Source: Microcebus murinus
Lineage: Eukaryota > Chordata > Mammalia > Primates > Cheirogaleidae
Direction: 5' to 3'
Assembly (NCBI RefSeq): GCF_040939455.1
Contig: NC_134107.1
Span: 17,981,537 to 18,045,536 of the forward strand
DNA: 64,000 nt
Positions 1 through 12,989 of this stretch are shown here, piece by piece (position 1 is the first letter of the stretch; the number at the start of each line of letters is the position of its first letter). Under the pieces are notes generated by a model. It saw only the letters and a program-made list of their open reading frames with translations, did not search any database and had not been told where the DNA came from. Both the position numbers and the translations under genes were made by a program.

Positions 1-775
1 ATCCACTATTTTACATACTTATAATTCCTTTGTGGTGATAACATTTATAAAGCACTCTTTAAGTAACCTTTAAATGCACAACACATTGTTATTAACTCTA
101 CTCACCTTGCTATGCAATAGATCACCAGAACTTATTTTTCCTGTCTAACTGAACTTTGTATCCTTTGACCACATTTCCCTTTTCCCCAACTACTCCCACC
201 TCAGTGACTGGTAACCACCATTCTACTCTCTGCTTCTACGAATTTGAATTTTTCCATTCCAAATATAAGTGACATCATGCAATATTAGTCTTTCTGTGCC
301 TGGCTTATTTCACTTAGCACAATAAGGTGTCACATCACACCTGTTGGAAAATGCATTATCACAAGGAAAAAAAAAAAACATAACAAGTGTTGGCAAGGAT
401 GTGAAGAAAAAGGAAGCTTTGTACACTTTTGGTGGGAAAGTAAATTTTACAGCCGTTTTTAAAAAATGATATGGAAGTTCCACAAAATACTAAAAATAGA
501 ATTACCATATGATCCAGCAATTCTACTTCTGGGTATATATCCAAAGGAATTGAAATCTATATGTAAAGGAAATATCTGCACCCCCATGTTTGTTGCATTG
601 TTATTCGTAAACAGCTAAGATTTGGAAACAACCTAAGTGCCCATTATCAGATGAATGGTTTAAAAAATGTGGTATATATATGCAATGGAATACTATTCAG
701 CCTTAAAAAGGTAATTTTCTCACTTGCAACAACATGGATGAACGTAGAGGACATTATGCTAAGTGAAATATCCTT
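1..775 (-). mobile_element. Old L1 fragment, 5'-inverted
   Basis: Bases 1 to about 335 read as L1 3' sequence on the minus strand (the CTTATTTCACTTAGCA block at 305-320). Bases about 355-775 read as the preceding ORF2 end on the plus strand (for example CCATATGATCCAGCAATTCT near 507, then the ATGCTAAGTGAAATA block near 757). The two halves meet at the same L1 position, as in twin priming. Heavily mutated, so old. The left end runs off the window. Confidence 0.7.
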
Positions 776-899
776 TTTTGTATCATATCTATATGTATTA
801 TCTATATAAAATCTTTCCCTTTGAATAAAGTGTACTCGTAGACTTTTATTTTTCAAGTTGTTTCACTTCAGTAAAGTTATTATCTTTTCTTTTTAAAAT

Positions 900-1640
900 A
901 ATTGCATTTTGAAGCTCAGAATGTCACAATTTGGATGTAAGTTCACCCCTATAAAATAAAGAGGAGCTCTGTGAGTTACACAGTGAATCACAAAAACCAC
1001 ATCTATGGGATCTTGATAGATTTTTTTCGTTACTGGAGAAACTTATATAAGAGACATATAAATTATAAGATCATGCCAACTGGGTCTAGTTTGTATTAAG
1101 TTATTTATTGGGTGCTATTGATCTTTGTGTTGGTACCTCATGGGGGAAAATGTATTTATAAAAAATGTGTAGGATATTCTGTTAAAAGAAAGTGATGAAT
1201 ATCATTTAGTTACTAATCATAAGAACATATTAAAACTGATTTTGCACACTTGTTCATATTTCTAGGAAGCAGCAAGATCCTATTCTGCCTGTATCAGTCA
1301 GCCAAATATTCTTAGGCTAAAGAAGTAGACTGTTCTGTCACTTTATGAAGGTAGAGGAGAATTTGGAAGCTTCAGTTTTATGTTTGTTTTTAATTTAAAG
1401 TAACATGAAATTAAATCCAAAGACATAGAGTTTGTATTCTGATTTATTCTCCTGAATGTTCCTAATTTTCTTATTTTATGTCTCTTGAACTCTTGAACTT
1501 GAGCATGTGTCAAGGGTGGAAATTGTAACTTGCATTATAAGAATCCTTGATCACAATGAAGCACAATGATAGCTCTGTTTGAAATACGAATGGCCTGATC
1601 TAAAATTGTCTTTGCTTCTCCTTAGAAGGAGATGACCTTG
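900..1640. other. Intergenic, nothing recognised
   Basis: AT-rich DNA downstream of the OR9G1-like gene. I see no open frame, RNA gene or clear repeat. It may contain that gene's 3' UTR, but I could not choose a polyadenylation site. Confidence 0.5.
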
Positions 1641-1642
1641 AT

Positions 1643-2560
1643 TTATTTGAAGAGTTTATTCAGAGCCTCTTTCACATCCTTATTCCTCAGACTGTAGATC
1701 ATGGGGTTCAGCATGGGGAAGAGCACGGTGTAAAATGTAGAAACTATTTTGTCCCTATCCAAAGAATAGCTAGATTGGGGGCGAGAGTAGATGTAGAGAA
1801 TGGAGCCATAGTATAAGGTAACGGAGATCAGGTGGGAGGAGCATGTGGAGAAGGCTTTGAGGCGGCCCCGGGTAGAGCGGATCCTCAAGACAGTGGCGAT
1901 GATGAAGAGGTAGGAGGCGAGGATGAGTGAGGCAGGCGTGATCACGTTGGAGGCCAGGAGGAAGTACATCAGAACCTGGTAGCCATCTTTCTTGCCACAG
2001 GCCAGCTTCATCAGGGGAAGCAAATCACAGAAAAAGTCATCAATGATGTTATCACCGCAGAAGTTAAAGGAAAACGTTCTTTTGGTGATGATGGAAGAGT
2101 TAATAAACCCACCGAGATACGAGGCTGTGACCAAAAATGTACATAGTTTTCTGGGCATGGCCTGAGCATAGAGCAGGGGTTTGGAGATGGCCACATAGCG
2201 GTCATAAGCCATGGCAGCCAGCAGGTAGCACTCACTATAGGCCAGCCCCGCAGAGAAGAAGAACTGGCACAGGCAGCCAGCAAAGGAGATGCTTTTGTCT
2301 TCAGAGATGCAGGTCATTAGGATCTTTGGAGTGTAGACAGAGGAATACCAGAGATCCAGAAAAGACAGATTTCCAATGAAAAAATACATGGGTGTGTGGA
2401 GATGGGAGTCATTACAGATCAGCACCATGAGGGTGCTATTTCCTACCAGGGTCAGAGAGTACACCCCGAGGAACACCACGAACAGAGCCAGCTGTATCAC
2501 TGGATCTGTCGTGAAGCCCAGCAGGAGAAACTCACTCACTGTGCGATTGCTCCTCTCCAT
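1643..2560 (-). CDS. OR9G1: Olfactory receptor, OR9G1-like
   Basis: Odorant receptor, a class A GPCR that signals through the olfactory G protein in cilia of sensory neurons. The frame gives 305 residues, normal for an OR, with seven hydrophobic segments. Seen in order: glycosylation site NRT at residues 5-7, GN of TM1 at 40-41, LHTPMYFF at 54-61, the disulfide cysteine at 96, MAYDRY at 117-122, the KAFSTCSSHL start of TM6, and [19 protein letters not shown] near the end. It closely matches human OR9G1/OR9G9 as I remember it and not OR9G4. The open frame extends 28 codons upstream to 2644, but I chose the ATG at 2560: it aligns with the family N-terminus and follows a good splice acceptor (polypyrimidine then TTTTAG at 2578-2583) that would leave a 17-base leader. 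No break is seen. Exact orthology within 9G is inferred. Confidence 0.9.
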   Translation of the reverse strand: MERSNRTVSEFLLLGFTTDPVIQLALFVVFLGVYSLTLVGNSTLMVLICNDSHLHTPMYFFIGNLSFLDLWYSSVYTPKILMTCISEDKSISFAGCLCQFFFSAGLAYSECYLLAAMAYDRYVAISKPLLYAQAMPRKLCTFLVTASYLGGFINSSIITKRTFSFNFCGDNIIDDFFCDLLPLMKLACGKKDGYQVLMYFLLASNVITPASLILASYLFIIATVLRIRSTRGRLKAFSTCSSHLISVTLYYGSILYIYSRPQSSYSLDRDKIVSTFYTVLFPMLNPMIYSLRNKDVKEALNKLFK

Positions 2561-2576
2561 GGCTGCAGGAATCTCA

Positions 2577-2595
2577 CCTAAAAGAAGAGAAAATG
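2577..2595 (-). promoter_or_regulatory. Probable splice acceptor of OR9G1 coding exon
   Basis: Read on the minus strand, a TC-rich tract (TCTCTTC) runs into TTTTAG ending at 2578, 17 bases before the ATG. OR genes usually have a non-coding 5' exon spliced just upstream of the coding exon. A second possible acceptor (TTCCTGCAG) lies 2 bases before the ATG. Confidence 0.45.
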
Positions 2596-2649
2596 AGAGC
2601 TCGGTTGGAATCACTGTGCTGAATAAATAGAATGTATGTAACATATTAC

Positions 2650-3590
2650 CTCTCTGGTAATCCTAGAACTCTAGGACCAATTATGTAGATCAAAATATTT
2701 TGTTTATGTTCAAAATATTTGCACTCACTGTTCATTCTGCTTATAATTTTTTGTAGTCCCTTTGCTTCCTGAAAAATATGTTGCCTTCTCAATCTGGTCT
2801 TCCTGAACCACTCTTATCACCCCCCCCCCTCACACACACATACACTCTTTACCCTCCTTCCCTGAATTATTCTTCTCCAGAGCACTGTCCCTTTGGCTCA
2901 ACATGTAATTGACTCACTTTTCTTATTTGCTGTCTATTGCCACCATTAGGATGAAGGGCATGTTTTGTAGCTTGTTTTGTGTTCTGCAGGATATGATTAC
3001 TTAAAATAGTGTCTGTCACAAGGTAGGCACAAATGATAGAATATTTGATATATGGATGGGCCACTGTATTATCAAGATGCATGTCAACCAAATCCAATCC
3101 ACATTCTGGTCTGCTGTAATGATGGCATTTAACCCCTAATAGAATTGTTTGCCATCCCATGTTACGTGCCATAACTAGAAATCTCAGACTATCCCATACT
3201 CTTCACAAGCAGCTCACAAGAAAAATAAGGAAGGAATAGTCAACAGAATACAAAGTGTGACCACTGAAATATGCAGTCAGAGGGCTTCTAATTCAGAGAA
3301 CACAAACACCCCCTGACATATTGCTAAATTTGTAACTTCTTGAGCTTCATCCCCACGAGATCCAAATTTAACAGGTCAGGTTTCCAGGGCAGCACTTTCC
3401 CCCTAAGTAGCCCAAAGTGATTATGATACAAAGTGACTCCATGTAATAATTTGAGAAATGCTGTGACATTGGCCTTTATTATTATTAGAATAGCAGTGAT
3501 GATACTTTGTAGATGTGTGAAGATTAAAGGCATATGTATACAAAAGTATTTTGCAGAAAATTATACAATAATTTTGAAAGGTAACACCAA
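2650..3590. other. Intergenic, nothing recognised
   Basis: Upstream side of the OR9G1-like gene; its promoter and non-coding exon should lie here but cannot be placed. Includes a C10 run and a short CA tract at 2820-2842. No other gene signal. Confidence 0.4.
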
Positions 3591-3594
3591 CTGT

Positions 3595-3850
3595 TTCAGC
3601 ATGAGATGTAGCATCAGACGGACCTGGGTTGAATTCTGATTCCAACCATTTAGAGCTCAGTCAGCTTTGAAAATTTAGTCCTCTGGAAAATCAATGTCCT
3701 CGTGTGTAATGTAATGTGCTTCTCATCTATAATAACAAATTCCTACAAAATTCTACAGGAATTTAATAGAGGCAATGTATTTGTATTTAAGGAGGTTAGA
3801 AGAATATCTGCTTTCCAATAATAGTTATGTGCTGAGTATTTAATATTGTA
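3595..3850 (+). repeat. MIR-type fossil SINE
   Basis: Degenerate MIR order: GACCTGGGTTGAATTCTG followed by the CTCTGGAAAATCAATG region and the late part. Old and diverged. Confidence 0.5.
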
Positions 3851-3859
3851 TTAGTTATT

Positions 3860-6800
3860 ATTGTCATATTATCATACAATGGTAGAATTTACTATGCAAA
3901 ATAGTAAAGATAGTCAAACTGGTGACAATACTATCCCTTTTTACCTTTGCTATTTTCCTTCAGTAGTCCATCCTACTTCCCTTTGGCCCATAGCTTTCTT
4001 GATGACTCTGAAGTTTTCATAATGTTGCAATGAAATGATTTTATTTCTATCTTATATTCCATTTCTCTAATAATAATAATGAAAGTTTTGGGGCCACAAA
4101 TATCTTTCGCAACCTGAACTCTGTGGATATTCTCATTAGAAAAATTCCATTTCCAATTCACAACACAAATGAGCACAAACAAAATATTTCACGTTCCATG
4201 ATTTTTTTCTTGAGGCTTAAACATAAATCCTAGGTCACAGGTTAAAGTTTTGCCTTAAGGAAGGACTTTTCTTCTGGCCAATTTCAGAGATTGTGACACT
4301 CAGCGATTGTGACATGATTGTCATGGTAAGTTGTTGTCTGATATTCTTTTTAAATGTTACCTTGTGCTGTCCCGCCTTCTGGGAAAAATAGATATTTTTA
4401 AAAAACACTCTTCATGGTTTATTTTGGGCATGAGTATGGAAAGTCTCTCTTTATTCTGCTGGTCTGTAGGGATCTCAAGATACACACAAAACTTTATTCC
4501 TTTGGTAAATGTTCCTCAGTGGCTTCTCCTTTACTGTGTCAATTGTTTACTTTATTTTCCACCCCTTCCTTTAACATAAATTGTCCTTTCTCCCCATAAC
4601 TAGTAGGTAAAGTTATGTCTCCCTTTTTACTCTCAGCAGCTTCAGAACCTGCAATAGAATGATCATGGGGCATGAAAATGATGCTTTGCAATTCCTGTAA
4701 TATAACAATGTAATTAGACATTGAGTTTTTATAGGAATAAAGCAAAATTTCTATCCCGCCAGTAATAATTGAATTATGCAACTTACCAAAATTCACAGCA
4801 ACACCTTATTTCAACATTTCAACACTCAAATAGCTAGTTCCAGAATCTTTTATAACAGCTATTAGATCCCATGGGCTTAATACTCATTGAATTCCTCATG
4901 GTTTTATAGCTTGAGGGACTGACAAACAAGGCAATTAAGCAGAAATACGCATTGGTGACATTGAGTCATCCTTATTTAATGAAATTCAGAAAGGTTTTGT
5001 TTAGAAAGTGTAATTCCCCATTGGTAGATGTATTTGGTCATCATTTTACATCACAAACCATGTATATTCTATATTAGTTTTGCTGAATCCAAATTTTAGG
5101 TATGTGTGTATGTGTGTATCTCCGATGTTTGCGTTTATACAGGTACATCTGAATACTGATAAACATGCAGGTACTAGTATTTCTGTGGGGTGTTGGAAAA
5201 CTTCCATTTCCCCCCATGATTGACTGCCATCCTTTTCCATCTGATCTCTGCTCCCAGAGCCCAACCTGTGTGAACTGTATCAATTAAATTGGTCAACGTG
5301 GGTGGGAATTGAAAGAAGAAAAAAGACTGAGGTCAAAGCACTTATTTTCAGGCTCTTTCCTTGTGGGGAAATCAAAGGCCACATTCATCTCAGGATCAAT
5401 GCCAAAGCTAGCGCCTTGCCACCCAGTTGCGCACGTCACCCAATCTTTCCCTCGGGTTGTGATAACTGCTCTTTCTCTTCTCCCTTCAGGCCTAGATGTT
5501 GTAAGACTCTGAGACAGAAGATTAGTCTATGCTTTGTAGTTTGTCAATATTCTTTTCATATTTTTGTGAATAGTACCTTTATTAAATTTTCCTTAAATTT
5601 TCTGGTTTGAATGGGCCATCTCTTTACTGGCAGGATTCTGACTAATATGGTAATGGATATTAGGAACAGCCCTAGACTCGAATCCTCAAATTGAGTTTCT
5701 AAGATTAGTTTGCTGATATATTTAAAGAATATGTAAATATCTGCTGCCTAGGATTTAAATTACCACCGGTGGTGCCATGTCATGAAGTTCAGGTGGAGGG
5801 CAAGGCCCTGAAAGATTGATTAATTGTGCCATTAATATAACCATGATAATGTTTGTGATGAAATTTGCAGGGTATTTTATTTGAAGACTGTGTATGGCCA
5901 TATGAAAGGGCATTTGAAAAGCCCCAGCTTCGTCTTTGAAGGAGTTCCTCATCACCTGTATTCTTCTAGGAATGATATGGCTGAAGTCCAAGCCAGGGCC
6001 TGGTTGTAAGCAATGCAGAGAAGCATGACCAATTAGATGCTAAACATTGCCAGAGAATCTATGATAAGCTAAAAGAAAAATGGTGGAGGGAGGAATTGGG
6101 ACCATAAAATAAGGGATAGGGACATCGGGCTGCCAAGGAAAGAGCTAACAAAAACATCCTAGTCTGCAGAGGCAATCCCTAACTACCCCCTACTTGAGGG
6201 AACTAGCTTTCCCCCTGAACAAGTCTTCTAGTTGACTGTACTTAGGGTGTTGCCTCATAACTGATGTAATTCTCAGCACACAACCCCACCACTCCACACT
6301 GACTCTGTAGTGAAGGTTAAGTATTAATATTATTACTACAGATGAAGAAATCCAAGAACTGCTCTCATAGGAAAAATGCCCTAAAAGAATGATGGAATCT
6401 TATCAAATTTTATTAGTAGGAGTCTAGGAAGCATGCATGAGATTGGATTCTAAGGGTGGGAAACCAAAGAGAATGAAATGCAAGGACTAATCAAGTCAAA
6501 TTTATCAACACAAGTACACCAACATAGGAGTCAGAATCGCTTTTTGTTTTTCTCAAGTTCCTGGAGGACCTCAACATCCCAATCTGTTAGATTGTCTCTA
6601 TAGTTTTTGTCAGGAAAGATAACCAGAAGCTTTTGGTTTTCATATGCCAGAGACAATAGTATACCTTTACTTGCTTTCATCAGGATATGTTGATCTTTTG
6701 TTCTCTGTCATTACATAGTCTGAAGGGTCTTTGATTGTCTCCATACCTTACAGACCATTATGGGAAGTGGCTAAGACATTGGTGTGTTGGTCCTGTACTT

Positions 6801-8080
6801 GGAAAATTAAAATAATGTTGAAAAATTGGTAACAAGAAAATATGGGGAGGAGATATGCATGTAGGTGGTATTCTCAGCATAGGCACAGAATGGAAGTTAA
6901 CATTGTTACATTTTGTGATTACCATTGCCCCTTATTTGTATCATCAGTCCTGATAATTACCTCCCTTTCTTTATAGATCTCTTAATTTTATTGACACTAT
7001 CTGGAAAACACAGTAATAATATTTATTATTTACTGCTCATATCAATGAAATATGGAAATATCTATACTTATTTGAATTTCTATATATTTCTACATGCCAT
7101 GTACATATTAAATCATGTCACTGTCTTAATGATAAAATCCAGTCAGCATGGAGCAATCTATTATATTTACCCTCTTTTGTTTTATCAATACCTTTTAATA
7201 TTCTCTATGGAAAATTTCCCCTTTTTTTATCTTTTTATGAGTAACCTGGCCTTTTTTTTTTTTTTTTTTTGGATTTCATTGCTTCAATATATTGCAATTA
7301 GCAGTGAATTTTAATTTTATTATTACAAGAATTTCTTTAGCACTGAGAATGCCACAACTTCACCAGGAAGGACGCCTTAGGTTGGCTCCTTTTTTTCTCT
7401 GCCCATGTAATTTGTAGGAGCTTCTATGTTTTCTATCATGACAGAACACTTGAAGCACATGTTATTTATTTTCTCACTCTAAAACATAAACTCAGCTGTC
7501 CTCTAAGAATTCCTGATTTTTTCATGTGAGTGGTAGTATTGTAGATAAAAATACTAATTATGCCCAAAGCATGCACACACAGAATATTAAGGTGTACATT
7601 AGATTTTCTTCTTTTAGCATGGAAGGAGTGGTGGTCTGAGGTGTGTCTCTACATTGTTTTCTAAGCAGAAACTAGTGGGTTGACTGACAGAGCAGAAACT
7701 TAGACTAAGACTGGAATTAGTCTGGGAGAGCTATATGGATAGATTTCTGTGAAATGACAGTGAGAGGAAATTCCTATTCCATTATAATTGCCCACTGAAT
7801 GGCATCCATTGCAGAGAAGATTTTCAGTAGTGAGATGGATGGGATGACATACACTAAGGGGCTGAAAAGCCTATTTCCTTCTCCATAAACCAGTAGTTAA
7901 ATCATGTGTGCATTACAAATTAGCTATGGTAGCAAGGCTAGAGACTATGCATAGGTTCAGCAAACTTTTCTTTTCCTTGTTCAAGCTTTACCACCTTCAT
8001 CAATACAATTCTAATCAGAGGCACTAGCAACTTTTCTTACCTAAGTGGTGCTATTGCTATTTTTTGTTTCCTAAAGTCTA
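3860..8080. other. Intergenic, no gene seen
   Basis: AT-rich DNA without a credible coding frame. 5300-5640 resembles the 3' end of an old retroelement (CTTTATTAAATTTTCC then GATTCTGACTAATATGG), family not determined. A T-run lies at 7252-7270. The frame at 6925-7314 is low-complexity and AT-driven. Confidence 0.4.
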
Positions 8081-8088
8081 TTTTCTTC

Positions 8089-8139
8089 ATGATCTGATTT
8101 ATGTCATAATGATCTGATTTATGACATAAATCAGATCAT
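8089..8139. repeat. Palindrome with an extra repeat arm
   Basis: 8109-8123 (ATGATCTGATTTATG) and 8125-8139 are perfect inverted copies separated by one base. A third copy of the arm lies at 8089-8103, and 8089-8107 pairs perfectly over 19 bases with 8121-8139. The DNA can form alternative hairpins or a cruciform. Confidence 0.9.
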
Positions 8140-8214
8140 AGTTCATTATTGCTTAAAATCCTCAAATATAACAAGAATAAAATCCAAACTTCTTACTCTG
8201 ATCTAAAGCTGTGC

Positions 8215-8335
8215 TGCTTCAAGTGTGGTTCAAAAGCTGGAATCATGAGTGTCAAGTGGAATCTTGTTCAAAAGGAAGATTCTTAGGCCCTGCCCCAGAA
8301 CTACTGAATTAAAATCTACATTTCAACAAGCAACT
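8215..8335 (+). mobile_element. MER5-like hAT DNA transposon remnant
   Basis: Shows the AGATTCTTAGGCCCTGCCCC, ACTACTGAATTAAAATCT, CATTTCAACAAG succession typical of MER5-type Charlie elements. No inverted ends could be fixed. It is cut by the L1 that follows. Confidence 0.5.
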
Positions 8336-8344
8336 TATGAATGC

Positions 8345-8755
8345 ATGAGTGAATTAATAAAATGTAGTATATGTATGTGGTATATGTATGCCATGGAGTA
8401 CCACTCAGCCACAAAAAAAACAATGGTGATGTAGCACCTCTTGTATTTTCCTGGAGCCGGAACCCATTCTACTAAGTGAAGTATCTCAAGTGGAAAAACG
8501 AGCACCACATGTACTCACTATCAATTGATATTAACTGATCAACACTTATGTGCACATATAATAGTGACATTCACCAGGTGTCTGGCAGATGGGAGGGGGA
8601 GCAGGGGATGGGTATATACACACCTAATTGGTGCGTGTCCACCGGATGGACAGACTTGAATGTCTGACTCAGGTGAGCGAAGACAATATATGTAACCTAA
8701 ATGTCTTTACCCCTGTAATATGCTGAAATATATATATAAAAAAATAAAACACTAG
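8345..8755 (+). mobile_element. 5'-truncated L1, strepsirrhine type
   Basis: Plus-strand L1 3' end: last ORF2 codons (GTATGCCATGGAGTACCAC), then the 3' UTR with CACCACATGTACTCACTAT and GACAATATATGTAACC, then an A-rich tail after 8730. No coding capacity. Confidence 0.85.
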
Positions 8756-8779
8756 AAACTAAAAAATTAAAAAATAAAA

Positions 8780-9110
8780 ATAAAGATATGATAATTCTGT
8801 CATTCACAACAACATGCATGGAATTGGAGGACATGATGGTAAGTGAAATAAGCCAGGCACCAGAAGACAAATATTGTATGATCTCACTTATACATAGGAT
8901 CTACAAATGTTGGTCGCATAGAAACAGAGAGTGGAAAGGTGGTTACTGGAAGTTGATTGGGAAGGGAGAAAGATCAGCAAAAGGGAGATGCTGATCAAAG
9001 GGTACAAAAGCTGGAGAAATAAGTTTTAGTGAACTATTGTTCTATATAGTGACTATAGTTGATTTATCAGATATTTCGAAATTGCTAAAAAATAATTTTT
9101 AACATCTTTT
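8780..9110 (+). mobile_element. Older L1 3' fragment
   Basis: Contains CAACATGCATGGAATTGGAGG, GTAAGTGAAATAAGCCAGGC and AGTGGAAAGGTGGTTACTGG, all from the ORF2 end and 3' UTR of older mammalian L1. Next to, but different from, the younger L1 copy to its left. Confidence 0.7.
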
Positions 9111-10189
9111 CCAGAAAAAATGGTAAGTTGGTGAAGTGACAAATGTGTTAATTAGCTTCATTGAGTCTTTCAACAGTGTCTACATAGATCAAAACTGCAC
9201 ATTGCATTGTTATAAATGTATACTATTAATATTTGTATGTCAAAGAAAGAAAGAAAAAAAAAAGAAAGGAAGGAAGGGAGACAGAAAAAAATTTAAAAAA
9301 ACGACTAAACTGAGGATCAAGAAAATGAAATGGTATGTTTGAGCTCACAGGGCTAGTAAGTTCCAGTTTTGGTTTTGCGGTTTCCTTATGAACTGTGTTT
9401 AGCTGTTACGCAGTAAGAGATGGGTCCAGAGTTTACTATGATCACGTAGAAGAAAACTAAGACCCAAACACGCTTTGAATAATTGAGAATACACTAAGAT
9501 CATGATAAACCATCTCTAAATTCCTGTGGATTCTGTGTGTGGTCCCTGAAGCCCATATTATAGGTATTGCTGCTCCTACCATGAATGTACCCATTTTCAT
9601 GACTACCAGTATCAAGCAAAACAGAGGATGAGAACATGCTGGTCACGTCATTGTTCATGTTCAGTGGAGGGAGAATGTGGGAAAATCCAACAAACACATC
9701 GACAAGGAATCCCTCAGATCAAATAATTAAATTGTAATTATTGGTCTGGGACATTTTCCCTCAAGAATAAAAAATTCAGCCTAAGGCTCCAAAATGAAAA
9801 AAAAAAAAAAGAAAAAGAAAATCCTCAGATAACTTGGGAATTTCACTGTGTATGCATTCACTATCTTCTTTTAAAAAAAAATCTATAAAATAACTGAGTT
9901 GGAATATAGCAGAATCTCACTTGTGGTTACTGTAAAACAAGATTTTTTTAATCTGCACAGAATTTTTTTTTTTGTCATGGGTATTTTTTGCTTTGTATTT
10001 TATGGGATTTTGTTTGCATGTATATGTGAAGAAGACAGGTATGAAGTAGATTAAATCCATACATTGCTTATGACCTAAGGGTATGTTCTGTCTGTTGTAC
10101 CTATATTTCCAATAGTCTATTGATATGTAAATAATTCTAATAAAATAATAATAATAAGACCAGAAGTTATTTAACCAAAGGATATATTG

Positions 10190-10410
10190 GAATTAGTCAG
10201 ACTAGAATACAAATTATGACTCTGCTAAATGCTCTAGCTTTTATAAATTTGTATAGCCTCTCTGATCTACAATATCTTTTTCCTTAAAATGAATATAAAT
10301 ACATTTTGGAATTGTTGTGGAGATAAAACATACTGTCTTTAAAATATCTAGTCAAATGCTTGCCATGTACCAGATAATCACAGCAGGTACAAATTAATAT
10401 TAGTAGGGTT
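10190..10410 (+). repeat. MIR fossil SINE
   Basis: Order of a plus-strand MIR: ATTATGACTCTGCTAAATG, later CTTAAAATGAATATAAAT, TTGTTGTGGAGATAAAAC and the TGCTTGCCATGTACC end. Strongly diverged. Confidence 0.5.
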
Positions 10411-11284
10411 TTTTTGTTAATTTTTTCTGGTTGTTGTTTTCTATAGAGAGTTTTTGTCGGGAGTGGGGGAAGCTGATTTATTTGCCCCTACTTAACATCA
10501 GAATTTGTTAACTCTTGTTGTGATGTTTCCCAGTATAGCATTCTTGCTGATTTAAGGTTTGTCTATTAGGGGAAGGCCTTCCAGAAATCCCTGATCTTAT
10601 ATTTTCATCTTTCTCTGACATCCTATATCAAAACCAGACCCCAGTGATTTGTTCAAGAGGATTTGTGAAAGTAACTCACACTAAGTGGTACTTATCATCT
10701 ACAATGTTCTTTGTAAGCACTATAAGTGATGATTTTATTTTATCAAATGATAATTCCTTCTCCAGCATAATTTTTATAACATAGTGATGGATCCATTAGA
10801 AAAATACATTTTGTGCTACCTGGTAGCCCTTCCTAACATTTTTACTTAATGGGTGGAGGATAAGATTATGATATGTTATAACCTTTATTCTTTAGTCCTT
10901 AAAATTCTTAGTTCTTATTTTTTTTTTGTAACAATAAAGTTCATTTGTTGATGATCCGATAACCAATGAAGGGACATCATGAATTTTGATAATGTTAAAT
11001 GCACATTGGGCTTATATGAGTTTATGTGGGCTCTAAATGCCTTCATAGTGATAAGTCAAATGCTTTAAATAGGGATATGTTTGGTAGCCCTTTCACTCTT
11101 AGAACCCAAGTAAATGCGTAGAAAATTGAATAAATCTGAAGTCTACATAGTATTATCAGCTATAGTTTATAAAGTACTCATCATTTTTTACACATTATGC
11201 TAAAACTGCTAGATGTACTTTCTAATATAATCAAAAAGATGATTCTACTAATTAAGTACTAGCATAGTTTTTTCTTAACATAGG

Positions 11285-11410
11285 ATAATGGTGAATTTAG
11301 GGTAGCTTAGTTACTTGCCCAAGTGATTCAGCACAGCAGTGATGGAGTCAGAAATTATATCTGAATTATTCTTGCCCAGAGTTTATGTTCTTAATCCCTG
11401 TATTACATTG
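11285..11410 (-). repeat. MIR fossil SINE
   Basis: Minus-strand MIR core: TTAGTTACTTGCCCAAGTGATTC then GATGGAGTCAGAAATTATATC. Confidence 0.5.
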
Positions 11411-11966
11411 CTTTTCAAAGTTATCCTTGGATGAGATATTACTAAAGACCAAAAATATTGCCTCTATTGATCTAATCTATCTACCAAATATAAGTAATAA
11501 ATTTAATCACGTATTAAAGAAAATAATGTATTCAGTTCTACACATGATTTAAATTGCGAAGTAAGAGTTAGCTTTTTTCAAATCCTAAATTTATCAAAGA
11601 ACATCAGACTTTTCTAGTTTGATGTAAAAGATGTGTTAGGTTTCTTCCTGTGACTTTCAGAATGGAAAGATGAGTCGTTTATCCATTTAATACATAAAAT
11701 ACCTAATGTGTCAATATAATGCCAAATAACCTGATCCAAAGTGTAAGTTAGCCACACATTTTCATTAAACTGCATTTAAAAAACTGAATTAGAAGCCTTG
11801 TGAGAATTAGAAAGCATTGATCAGAAACTATTATGAATAAATTACTCTGCCTAACCATATAGTTTTACTAAAATGGCTACGTGAGAGTGAGAGTGAATTT
11901 ATTCTTAATATCAGCTCAAGATTTAAGAAGAGTAGAAAATAGAAAGGTTTCATTTGAATTTAATAG

Positions 11967-11982
11967 TCTCTCTCTCTCTCTC

Positions 11983-12018
<36 letters not shown>

Positions 12019-12037
12019 AGACACACACACACACACA
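11967..12037. repeat. Compound (TC)n-(AC)n microsatellite
   Basis: (TC)n with one TCTG interruption at 11967-12018, joined to (AC)n at 12021-12037. Likely length-variable; open frames over it are artefacts. Confidence 0.95.
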
Positions 12038-12989
12038 AAATAACACACAATGTTCAAAGGATGGAATGGTTTGGCAGAAGAGACTCTGATTAATTCTTTG
12101 TGGGTGAAGAAAATTAGGGGGTCTTTTAAAAAGGAAGTCATGCATGCCTAGTATATATTAATAAAAGAGTTAGTCATTTTTCAGGCAAAGAAATTGGAAG
12201 AAGGCATTTGGCAGCAATAGCCTTTACCCTATAAGGTAAATTGAGGGCATACAGTTAACTAGGTGGTTGCTAACTTAATCTAGATGCCTATATAAAATTC
12301 ACAGGTAATTACAAAATATCTGGATCCCTTGAAACTTCATGTGTGTTTAATTTGGTGAGTTTGCTTCATGGGTGTTACATTTATTTCCACAATTTGTTTA
12401 TTCCTCTTTCCTTATGAAGGAGATGAAACTGGTATTATAATAAGAACAGGATAAATTTATGTACTGAAAAACTGTACAGTTGAGTGGATTTTACTTTCAG
12501 CAGTTGCTGCCATAAGTGACTGAAGATACTCTTTATGGGAACTGTGAGTTCAGAGGAATTAAGAAGCATTCCTATTTTTAAATATTCAAAATATAGATAA
12601 TGTTTAGAAGTTGACTCAGAATATGTATATTCCTTTTCATGTACACAAATTTACTTATACATGCATGCCTATTAAGCCAAAACTATTATTTTGGTGTGGT
12701 CTTATTAATATATACAAATAGAAAATTGATGACATAGGTATAGTTATACTACTTACATGTGTGTTTTAGGTGCTTGCACATATATTCAGTAAATCCCCAA
12801 GTGACCTTGAACAAGTTGTTTAGTGTCTTAAATATATTGTCTCTCGTCATTTTTCAAAAGGGTTGCCAACAATTCCTGTTCTGTATACTTAATAAGAATC
12901 CTCTACTGAGGATCACAGAGCATAATGATACTGTAATGATAATAGTTAATATGTATGGAGCACTTACAATCCATGCTTAATTCTGTTTT

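Noticed and set aside
2561..2644. 28-codon N-terminal extension of the OR9G1-like frame
   Set aside because: Does not align with OR N-termini and crosses a likely splice acceptor; the ATG at 2560 is preferred.
11950..12141. Arg-Glu-rich frame over the dinucleotide tract
   Set aside because: Pure product of the (GA)n/(TC)n repeat.
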